This document shows positions 45,392 through 52,414 of a DNA stretch of 64,000 bases, in pieces. Position numbers and translations under genes: made by a program. The stretch comes from Xanthobacter autotrophicus (lineage in GTDB: Bacteria; Pseudomonadota; Alphaproteobacteria; Rhizobiales; Xanthobacteraceae): the NCBI RefSeq assembly GCF_043194295.1, contig NZ_JBAFVK010000001.1. One strand, given 5' to 3'. Positions within the stretch are counted from its first letter, which is position 1. Each line of letters begins with the position of its first letter. The notes below the pieces were generated by a model that saw only the letters and a list, made by a program, of their open reading frames with translations, did not search any database and had not been told where the DNA came from.

Positions 45392-46249
45392 ATGTCCCGC
45401 ATCGCCTATGTCAACGGCCGCTATCTGCCGCACCGCCATGCCAGCGTGCATGTGGAGGATCGCGGCTACCAGTTCGCCGACGGCGTCTATGAAGTCTGCG
45501 AGGTGCTCGACGGCCATCTGGTGGACGAGCGCCGCCACCTCGACCGGTTGGAGCGCTCCCTGCGCGAGCTTCTCATCCCCGCGCCCATGAGTCGGGTCGC
45601 CCTCGCCAATGTGCTGGCTGAGGTAGTGCGGCGGAACGGGGTGCGCGACGGGCTGGTGTATCTCCAGATCACCCGCGGCGTGGCGCGGCGCGACCATGCC
45701 TTCCCGCCGGCTGGCACCAAGCCCGCCGTGGTGGTCACCGCCCGCCGCTCCGACCGCAGGGGGCAGGAGGCGCTTGCCGCAAAGGGCGTCGCCGTCATCA
45801 CCGTGCCGGAGAATCGCTGGCCGCGTGTGGACATCAAGTCCATCTCGCTCCTGCCCAACGTGCTGGCCAAGCAGCAGGCGAAGGAGGCCGGCGCGCGGGA
45901 AGCCTGGTTCGTCGACGGCGGCGGTTTCGTCACTGAGGGGGCATCCACCAATGCCTGGATCGTGACGGCCGGCAAAACCATCGTCACCCGCTCGGCGGAG
46001 AGCGGCATCCTGCGCGGAATCACCCGCACGGTGGTGCTCGAAGTTGCGGCCGACCTCGGCTACAGGGTGGAGGAGCGTCCCTTTACCGTAGCGGAAGCCC
46101 TCGCGGCGGAAGAAGCCTTCATTACCGCCGCCACTACGGTGGTGATGCCCGTGGTGCGCCTCGACGGCCATGCCATCGGAGCCGGGACGCCGGGCGTGGT
46201 GGCGACCACCTTACGCTTGAAATTCCACGACTTTTCCGAAATTTCCTGA
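45392..46249 (+). CDS. dat: D-amino-acid transaminase
   Basis: PLP fold-type IV aminotransferase; D-alanine/2-oxoglutarate transamination is the family reaction, supplying D-Glu or D-Ala. The 285-residue protein has VNGRYLPHRHASVHVEDRG at the start, the PLP lysine K149 in RVDIKSISLLPNVLAKQ, WFVDGGGFVTEGASTN and ESGILRGITR. A branched-chain transaminase is the main alternative, but YVNG and DIKSISLLPN favour D-amino acid transaminase. Located just before hfq, as in several Rhizobiales. Confidence 0.85.
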   Translation: MSRIAYVNGRYLPHRHASVHVEDRGYQFADGVYEVCEVLDGHLVDERRHLDRLERSLRELLIPAPMSRVALANVLAEVVRRNGVRDGLVYLQITRGVARRDHAFPPAGTKPAVVVTARRSDRRGQEALAAKGVAVITVPENRWPRVDIKSISLLPNVLAKQQAKEAGAREAWFVDGGGFVTEGASTNAWIVTAGKTIVTRSAESGILRGITRTVVLEVAADLGYRVEERPFTVAEALAAEEAFITAATTVVMPVVRLDGHAIGAGTPGVVATTLRLKFHDFSEIS

Positions 46250-46398
46250 GGTATCCACGGCCGCGCTCATGTTGCGAGGCAAAATAATATTGCGCCGCCA
46301 TGGAGCTGTGCCATTCTAAGCGGCCAACTCCCGTGGCGGCAGCACGGCACTTGTGTGCGTCCGCGACGGACTTAACGCCCAAAAAAACGGATACGAAA

Positions 46399-46653
46399 AT
46401 GGCGGCGGAACGGACACAAAACCTTCAGGACACCTTTCTCAATCACGTCCGCAAGAACAAGACACCCCTCACGATCTTCCTGGTGAACGGGGTGAAGTTG
46501 CAGGGCGTCGTCACTTGGTTCGATAATTTTTGCGTGCTCTTGCGTCGCGACGGGCATTCCCAGCTTGTTTACAAGCACGCCATTTCCACCATTATGCCGG
46601 GTCATCCGGTGCAATTGTTCGATCCCACCGATGATGTGGGAGAGAAGGCTTAA
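46399..46653 (+). CDS. hfq: RNA-binding protein Hfq (NrfA of Azorhizobium)
   Basis: Hexameric Sm-like RNA chaperone for small-RNA regulation. The 84-residue protein has QDTFLNHVRKNKTPLTIFL, the Sm1 motif GVKLQGVVTWFDNFCVLLRR and Sm2 YKHAISTIMP. In Azorhizobium caulinodans the orthologue, NrfA, is needed for nifA expression. The ATG at 46399 is the conserved start; 33 open codons upstream are not family-like. The 149-nt upstream gap contains an AT-rich stretch (caaaataatattgcg, around 46284) that could hold its promoter. hflX follows 6 nt after the stop. Confidence 0.96.
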   Translation: MAAERTQNLQDTFLNHVRKNKTPLTIFLVNGVKLQGVVTWFDNFCVLLRRDGHSQLVYKHAISTIMPGHPVQLFDPTDDVGEKA

Positions 46654-46659
46654 GGCATC

Positions 46660-48210
46660 GTGGAGCGCGGTACCGCCAAGGGATCCGGAACGACGTTGAA
46701 GACAGGGTCAAAGACGGGGTCAAAGGGGGGCGCTGCGTCACGGGGCGCCGCAACTCGGGCGGCCAAGGCCGGCGCGCAGGAAATCCATGAGATCGAGGCA
46801 GAAGCCTCGGTGACCGGAGCTTCCTCGGGAACGCCGGACGACATGTCCTCACCCGCACCTTCGCGCGAAGATGGCCGCGGCGGCATTGACCGTCGCGCGC
46901 CACCGACGCGGTGCGCCGTCATCACGCCGGCCCTGGCGAAACGCGCCACCCGTGGCGTACCGGAGCGGCGGAGCGCCCAGTCCCGGCTGGAGGAGGCGGT
47001 CGGCCTTGCTGCCGCCATCGACCTCGACGTTGTCTATTCCGCCATCGTCCCCTTGTCGGAGATCCGCCCCGCCACCTATCTCGGCTCGGGAAAGGTGGAG
47101 GAACTGGAGGGCGTGGTCCGCGCCGAGGCGGTGGACCTCGTTTTCTTCGACGCGGCACTCTCCCCGGTACAGCAGCGCAACCTGGAAAAGGCCTGGTCCG
47201 CCAAGGTGGTGGACCGAACTGCGCTGATTCTCGAAATCTTCGGCATGCGCGCCCGCACCAAGGAAGGCGCGCTACAGGTGGAGCTTGCCCACCTCAATTA
47301 CCAGCGCTCGCGCCTAGTGCGCTCCTGGACCCATCTGGAGCGTCAGCGCGGCGGCTTCGGCTTCCTCGGCGGTCCGGGCGAAACGCAGATCGAGGCCGAC
47401 CGCCGGCTCATCGGCGAGCGCATCGTCCGCATCGAGAAGGAGTTGGAGCAGGTCAAGCGCACCCGTGGCCTGCACCGCGCCAGCCGCAAGCGCGTGCCCT
47501 ATCCCATCGTCGCGCTGGTGGGCTACACCAATGCCGGAAAGTCCACGCTATTCAACCGCCTGACCCGGGCGGAGGTGATGGCCAAGGACCTGCTGTTCGC
47601 CACCCTCGATCCGACACTTCGAGCGGTGGACCTGCCCCACGGCACCCGCATCATCCTCTCCGACACGGTGGGCTTCATTTCCGAGTTGCCGACCCAGCTC
47701 GTCGCCGCCTTCCGCGCCACGCTGGAGGAGGTGCTGGAAGCCGACCTCATCCTGCACGTGCGCGACATCTCTCATCCGGACACCGACGCGCAGGCCGCCG
47801 ACGTTTCCGACGTGCTGGAGGATCTGGGCGTCGATCCCCAGCCGGGTGGCCGCGTCATCGAGGTCTGGAACAAGATCGATCGGTTGGCACCGGAGGAGCG
47901 CGAACAGGTGGAAAACCGGGCCGCCCGTGGCGGTGCGGAAGCGCCGGTTCCGGTTTCCGCGCTGACGGGGGAGGGGACCGGCGACCTTCTCGGCCTGATC
48001 GAGCGCCGCATCACCGCCGGCCGGGTCACGGTTTCCGTAACGCTAGCGGCGGAAGACGGCGAGGGGCTCGGCTGGCTCTATCGCCACGGCGAGGTGCTGG
48101 AGCGCACCACCGACGAGGATGGGGCCGTCCACGTGGCCCTGCGCATTCCGCCCGACCGCGCCGGCCTTGTCACCCGGCGGTTCGGCGCGCGGCGCGTGCA
48201 TCCCACCTGA
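46660..48210 (+). CDS. hflX: GTPase HflX
   Basis: Ribosome-associated GTPase that splits stalled 70S ribosomes under stress. The 516-residue protein has the HflX N-terminal domain (TYLGSGKVEELEGVV, LSPVQQRNLEKA), GGPGETQIEADRRLI, and a G domain: G1 GYTNAGKSTLFN, G3 DTVGFISELPTQL, G4 NKID. The GTG at 46660 is only 6 nt after hfq. The first 80 or so residues are low-complexity (KTGSKTGSKGG from a duplicated 12-nt unit) and not part of the family fold; a later ATG at 46843 is an alternative start. Confidence 0.93.
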   Translation: MERGTAKGSGTTLKTGSKTGSKGGAASRGAATRAAKAGAQEIHEIEAEASVTGASSGTPDDMSSPAPSREDGRGGIDRRAPPTRCAVITPALAKRATRGVPERRSAQSRLEEAVGLAAAIDLDVVYSAIVPLSEIRPATYLGSGKVEELEGVVRAEAVDLVFFDAALSPVQQRNLEKAWSAKVVDRTALILEIFGMRARTKEGALQVELAHLNYQRSRLVRSWTHLERQRGGFGFLGGPGETQIEADRRLIGERIVRIEKELEQVKRTRGLHRASRKRVPYPIVALVGYTNAGKSTLFNRLTRAEVMAKDLLFATLDPTLRAVDLPHGTRIILSDTVGFISELPTQLVAAFRATLEEVLEADLILHVRDISHPDTDAQAADVSDVLEDLGVDPQPGGRVIEVWNKIDRLAPEEREQVENRAARGGAEAPVPVSALTGEGTGDLLGLIERRITAGRVTVSVTLAAEDGEGLGWLYRHGEVLERTTDEDGAVHVALRIPPDRAGLVTRRFGARRVHPT

Positions 48211-48297
48211 GCCATCATCCACCTGAGCATGCATCCTGCTGCGCCGTTCGCGGGCAGGTGCCGGGCGCACAGGGCAGGGGGCAGACTGGCGTCGCGC

Positions 48298-49146
48298 TCA
48301 CGCGCCTTCCCGTTCCTTCTGCTTTGCCTCCTGCCAGAGGGCTTCCATCTCGTCCAGGCTCGCCTGGTCCGGCCGGCGGCCGTCCGCGGCCAACCGCTGC
48401 TCCACATGGCCGAAGCGGCGGGTGAACTTGTCGTTGGTGCCGCGCAAGGCGTCCTCCGGGTCCACGCCGGCGTGGCGGGCAAGGTTCACCACGGCGAACA
48501 GAAGGTCGCCCATCTCGTCCCTGATGGCCGCGGTGCCGCCTTCCTCCAAGGCCTCGGCGACTTCCTGCGTCTCCTCGCGGATTTTCGCCAGCACCTGGCG
48601 CGCATCGTTCCAGTCGAACCCCACGCGGCTGGCTTTCTCCTGAAGCTTCAGCGCGCGGGTGAGGGCGGGGAGGGGCAGGGGCACGCCGGCAAGGGCGCCC
48701 TGCTGCGCCTCCTCCGCCGGCAGGCCCGCCGCCGCCCGTGCCTGCGCCCGCTCGCGCTTTTCCTGCGCCTTGATCTGCGCCCACAAGCCCTTTACCGCCT
48801 CCGGTGACAGGTCCCGCGCGGTGCCGAACACATGGGGGTGGCGGCGGATGAGCTTGGTGGTGATGGCCTCCACCACGCCGCCGAAATCGAAGGCGCCGTC
48901 CTCCTCCGCCATCCGGGCGTGGAAGACCACCTGCAGCAGCAGGTCGCCCAGTTCCTCCCTCAGGTCGCCCATGTCGGCGCGGGCGATGGCATCGGCCACC
49001 TCATAGGCTTCCTCCAGCGTGTAGGGCGCGATGGTGGCGAAGCTCTGCTCCAGGTCCCACGGGCAGCCGGTTCCCGGGGTGCGCAAGGCGGCCATGATCT
49101 CGATGAGGCGCGCGATGTCGCGGGAGGCGTCCATGGGGTTCTCCAA
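48298..49146 (-). CDS. mazG: Nucleoside triphosphate pyrophosphohydrolase MazG
   Basis: Hydrolyses NTPs and dNTPs to monophosphates; linked to stringent-response tuning and clearing of damaged nucleotides. The 282-residue protein has two MazG modules: CPWDLEQSFATIAPYTLEEAYEV with EELGDLLLQVVFHAR (metal-binding E-E-x-x-D), and EETQEVAEAL with EMGDLLFAVVNLAR. The MENPMD start at 49146 is used; M5 is possible. It is convergent with hflX and divergent from tsaA. The 87-nt gap to hflX shows no strong terminator. Confidence 0.93.
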   Translation of the reverse strand: MENPMDASRDIARLIEIMAALRTPGTGCPWDLEQSFATIAPYTLEEAYEVADAIARADMGDLREELGDLLLQVVFHARMAEEDGAFDFGGVVEAITTKLIRRHPHVFGTARDLSPEAVKGLWAQIKAQEKRERAQARAAAGLPAEEAQQGALAGVPLPLPALTRALKLQEKASRVGFDWNDARQVLAKIREETQEVAEALEEGGTAAIRDEMGDLLFAVVNLARHAGVDPEDALRGTNDKFTRRFGHVEQRLAADGRRPDQASLDEMEALWQEAKQKEREGA

Positions 49147-49215
49147 GCTCGAGTGCGATCTTTACCGCAGGCTGGGCCGTCCTATGCTCCGCCCAGCCAG
49201 GAAGAGGAAGAGACC

Positions 49216-49683
49216 ATGGTCGAGATCGCGCCTGCCGGCCCCATTGATGATGACATGCGGCCGGGTGAAAAGGCCGTCGCGCTGCCGGAGCGCTTCGACG
49301 CCGGCCTCTATTTTATCGGCCGCATCCGCACACCCTGGACCGAGCGCGGCAGCTGCCCCCGGCGCGGTGACGCGGAGGAGGGCCCCGTCTGCACGCTGGA
49401 GATCGATCCGCGCTGGGCCGAGGCGCTGACTGGCGTCGCCGACTGCCCGCGCCTGCAGGTGCTCTACTGGATGAACCGGGCACGGCGCGACTTGGTGCTC
49501 CAGAGCCCGCGCCACGACGGCGACACGCGGGGCACCTTCGCCTTGCGCTCGCCGGTGCGGCCCAATCCGGTTGCCTCGTCCGTGGTGCGGCTGGTGGGTG
49601 TCGACGGCCTGAGGGTACAGGTGCGCGGGCTCGACTGTCTCGACGGCACGCCACTCATAGACCTCAAGGTGCAGCACGACTGA
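49216..49683 (+). CDS. TsaA/TrmO family tRNA methyltransferase
   Basis: 155-residue UPF0066/TsaA protein. E. coli TrmO N6-methylates t6A37 in some tRNAs. Visible family segments are FIGRIRTPW near residue 36, LQVLYWMNRARRD, GTFALRSPVRPNPVASSVVRLV (the conserved RSPxRPNPI-type SAM site) and GLDCLDGTPLIDLK. The ATG at 49216 follows a purine-rich gaagaggaagaga. It is shorter than E. coli TrmO (no C-terminal extension), which is usual in this order. A 6-bp hairpin (cggttc/gaaccg) follows at about 49689. Confidence 0.85.
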   Translation: MVEIAPAGPIDDDMRPGEKAVALPERFDAGLYFIGRIRTPWTERGSCPRRGDAEEGPVCTLEIDPRWAEALTGVADCPRLQVLYWMNRARRDLVLQSPRHDGDTRGTFALRSPVRPNPVASSVVRLVGVDGLRVQVRGLDCLDGTPLIDLKVQHD

Positions 49684-50002
49684 GTCGGCGGTTCGGAGAA
49701 CCGAGCGGGACCCGAACCGACCGTCGTGGCGAAGGCCGGGGCGTGGGTCCAGCCGTTATATCGACGGCCCATCGAAGAGTCGCAGAAGAGATATTATGGA
49801 ACTCATTGGCGAGTCCGACCGGGAAGGGGGGATGCCTGATCCGCCATGGGCGCTGCCGCCATCACCCTTCAATGGACCTGAACATTTACAAAATAATCTA
49901 CTTTTATCAGTGAGTTATATGGGTATCTGAATCCAGGGCGCGAATCACTTCAAGTCCTGCATTGGCGCTGGCGGTCGCCGGTGATGTGCAATGTCAGCCG
50001 TG
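49684..50002. other. Convergent intergenic region with an AT-rich core
   Basis: 319 bases between convergent tsaA and the MBL gene, without a recognisable gene. A weak hairpin (cggttc/gaaccg) lies near 49689-49703. Bases 49881-49935 are strongly AT-rich (acaaaataatctacttttat) against the surroundings. No repeat, tRNA or mobile-element end is visible; it may be a relic or an untranslated transcript. Confidence 0.4.
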
Positions 50003-50866
50003 TCAGCCGTTCGCGGCGGCGTCGGCCGATGCCGCTGGCGACCGGATATGGGACTCGAAGTGCATGCCGTCGTAGGCCGGCACGATGCCGTCGGGAAGCC
50101 GTGCTTCCAGCGTGGCATAGTCCAGGTCGGTGTGGAGGTTTGTGAGGATCGCGCGCTTCGGTTTCATGAGCGCCACGTAGTCGAGCGCTTCCTGAAGGGT
50201 GAAGTGAGATGGATGGGGCGTCTCGCGCAGCGCGTCGATAATCCACACATCCAGATTGTGCAGCCGCGCCAGGCTGTTCTCGGAAAGCCCGTTGACGTCG
50301 CTGGAATAGGCCACGTCGCCGAAGCGGAACCCGAAGGAATCGATGTCCCCATGGCGCTGGCGGAATGGCAGGGCGCTGATGGAACCGCCTGCCCCTGCAA
50401 CCACGATCTCCCGGCCTTCCCGAAAGCGATGCTCTGTGATGATGGGCGGATAGGCGCTGCCGGGCGGCGTGGAGAAGCAATAGCCGAAGCGTTGATGCAA
50501 CATGCGGGAGGTATCTTCATCCGCATAAACATCCACCCGGCTGCGATGATGGATGGCCAGTGGACGCAGATCGTCGATGCCGTGGGTGTGGTCAGCGTGC
50601 TCGTGGGTGTAGAGCACGGCGTCGATTTGGGTCACGCCCTCGCCGAGAAGCTGCTCCCGCAGGTCCGGCGAAGTATCGACGAGAACAGTCGTTTTCCCGT
50701 TCGGCCCGAAGCGTTCCACCAGCATGGAGCAGCGACGGCGACGGTTGCGGGGGTTGAGGGGATCGCAGGCGCCCCACCCCTGCCCCACCCGCGGCACACC
50801 GCCGGACGAGCCGCATCCCAGGATGGTAAAGGTCAGGCTTGCGCCGGTTTCGCTGGGCAACGGCAT
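50003..50866 (-). CDS. MBL-fold metallohydrolase, PhnP-like
   Basis: 287 residues with the metallo-beta-lactamase motif THEHADHTHGIDDLR (HxHxDH), the N-terminal ILGCGSSGGVPRVG and GACDPLNPRNRRRR (a CGSSGG...C..RRR pattern of the PhnP-like group) and SDVNGL/HTDLDY for the remaining ligands. PhnP is a cyclic phosphodiesterase; in Rhizobiales this family usually stands behind metG and tatD, neither of which is here. I used the start MPLPSETGASLTF; an ATG at 50920 would add 18 residues encoded by a 16-nt tandem repeat, which I regard as untranslated. The substrate is unknown. Confidence 0.8.
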   Translation of the reverse strand: MPLPSETGASLTFTILGCGSSGGVPRVGQGWGACDPLNPRNRRRRCSMLVERFGPNGKTTVLVDTSPDLREQLLGEGVTQIDAVLYTHEHADHTHGIDDLRPLAIHHRSRVDVYADEDTSRMLHQRFGYCFSTPPGSAYPPIITEHRFREGREIVVAGAGGSISALPFRQRHGDIDSFGFRFGDVAYSSDVNGLSENSLARLHNLDVWIIDALRETPHPSHFTLQEALDYVALMKPKRAILTNLHTDLDYATLEARLPDGIVPAYDGMHFESHIRSPAASADAAANG

Positions 50867-50890
50867 GGCTCTCGCGACCTCGCTGCGTCT

Positions 50891-50922
50891 GTTGCTCGGA
50901 CCATGTGTTGCTCGGACCATGG
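50891..50922. repeat. 16-nt tandem duplication upstream of the MBL gene
   Basis: Two copies of gttgctcggaccatg plus one base, differing only in that last base. They lie just upstream of the chosen start and each contains a minus-strand ATG. Confidence 0.8.
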
Positions 50923-51442
50923 GTCAGGGCGGAATCGGCGCGCAGCCTGATCCAAATTTGCGCCGGAGTCACACCCGAGAGCGCTCAAAATCATTCAGTG
51001 CGGCTGAAATTGGGGATTTCAAGCCAGAACCGCGCCGCGAATGACGGGGGTTTGCGCGTGTGACAACCTGCTGAGGGCTGGACCAGATATTTGAGTCGCG
51101 TTCGCCACTTACGGCCCGCGATTCGCTTATTTCTTCAGGTGAAGATCCATCCCCAAGTGCCAAATCTCTACTGCTCCGGGAGGCCCCGGGCATGATGGAG
51201 AGGAAAAGCCCGCTGAGGGCGGCGACGGCTCTGCGCGGGTATCGACGAGTGAAGGAGATCTGCCTTTCGGCGTCGCCCCGCCCTGCCCCGCACGCGGGAG
51301 GGCGTTCCGGGGGCGTGCCCGGCTGAATCGGCAATCATTAGACAGAAACCCATCCGCAATGGGCAGGCCCCAACGGGCGCCCCGCCGCCGGATCGCACCG
51401 GCGCCGTCTCGACAGGGATGGGATTTAAATTCGGGGTTTGAA
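50923..51442. other. Intergenic region without recognisable gene
   Basis: About 520 bases between the MBL gene and tRNA-Pro. Short open frames exist but none has family-like sequence. I see no strong hairpin or repeat. It should contain the promoter of the minus-strand MBL gene. Confidence 0.4.
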
Positions 51443-51520
51443 TGGTCGGAGCGAGAGGATTTGAACCTCCGACCCCTAGTCCCCCAGACTAGTGCGCTAA
51501 CCGGGCTGCGCTACGCTCCG
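51443..51520 (-). tRNA. tRNA-Pro (anticodon GGG), CCA encoded
   Basis: The minus strand folds as a full cloverleaf: acceptor CGGAGCG pairs with CGCTCCG, D arm GCGCAGCCCGGTTAGCGC, anticodon stem CTAGT/ACTAG with loop CTGGGGG (anticodon GGG, reading CCC), T arm with GGTTCAAATCC, discriminator A, then encoded CCA. The C at position 1 is typical of bacterial tRNA-Pro. Confidence 0.95.
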
Positions 51521-51783
51521 ACTGAGGATGGGAGGCTTAGACCATCGCTCCGGCGTGGGCAAGCCCCCCTGCGCAGGTATCCCATGCTCTCCCCAGCGCC
51601 GTGGTTTCCAGCCGCAAATTTCCAGCCAAGCTACAGCTTGGAGTTGCTTTCTGGGCTTCGAAATCCGGCAGGATTGTGATCAGGACACCCGAATCGTCAC
51701 CGTTTCGCCGGCAAATTGGGACGCTATCGCCCCATTGCGACGCCATTCGGCAATCATCCGAAATGACACGGAAGATTGATTGC

Positions 51784-52143
51784 ATGAAGATACGCGTGGT
51801 CCTGTCCTGCTTCGCCCTGTCCTTCTCGGCCGGAATGGCCGTCTCGAACACCGCAAAGGCGGACACCTCCACCGGCATCGCCTCTTATTATTGGCAAGGC
51901 CGCAGCACCGCGAGCGGTGAGCGCTTCAACCCCTCCGCCATGACGGCGGCGCACCGCTCGTTGCCATTCGGCACCAAGGTGCGTGTCACAAATCTGCGCA
52001 ATGGACGCACCGTGGTGGTGCGCATCAATGATCGCGGCCCCTTCATCCGCGGCCGGGTGATCGACGTGTCCCGTGCCGCCGCCTCGGAACTGGGTTTCAC
52101 CGGCTCGGGCGTCACCCGGGTTGCCCTCGCCGTGATGGACTGA
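51784..52143 (+). CDS. RlpA-like septal ring lytic transglycosylase / DPBB protein
   Basis: 119 residues. A Sec signal peptide (MKIRVVLSCFALSFSAG..., cleavage near NTAKA) precedes a double-psi beta-barrel domain: GIASYYWQGRSTASGERFNPSAMTAAH (as two segments), SLPFGTKVRVTNL, VVVRINDRGPFIRGRVIDVS and AASELGF, which are RlpA hallmarks including the H and D of the active site. The SPOR domain of full RlpA is absent, so septal targeting must differ. Whether it cleaves denuded glycan is unproven. A longer start at 51763 would precede the signal with MTRKIDC. Confidence 0.85.
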   Translation: MKIRVVLSCFALSFSAGMAVSNTAKADTSTGIASYYWQGRSTASGERFNPSAMTAAHRSLPFGTKVRVTNLRNGRTVVVRINDRGPFIRGRVIDVSRAAASELGFTGSGVTRVALAVMD

Positions 52144-52414
52144 CCCGCGGCAGGGATTGGTAGCTTGTAGGGCGTTGTCGGGCGAACGGATGTCCGCTTC
52201 GCACGACGAAAATGCGTCACGCAATTCTGGAGCAATCGCCGTGTGCCTTGCATACGCGGACCGCTCCAGTCCGTACGAGGCAGCGCGCCAGGATGGAGGC
52301 TCTCTCCGGCGCGGCCTCGTGCCTTCCTGAAGACGACAGGACGTCGCGCGGATCGCGCCCTGCCAGATGCGGCCGGGCTCCGCGCGACGGCTCACGCGCT
52401 CCAGCGCCGGCCGC
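52144..52414. other. Convergent intergenic region, nothing recognised
   Basis: 271 bases between rlpA-like (+) and the MerR gene (-). No hairpin, repeat or credible ORF was seen. Confidence 0.35.

Noticed and set aside
51443..51520. tRNA-Pro as an attachment site of an integrated element
   Set aside because: No integrase, no repeat of the tRNA 3' end and no island-like genes on either side.
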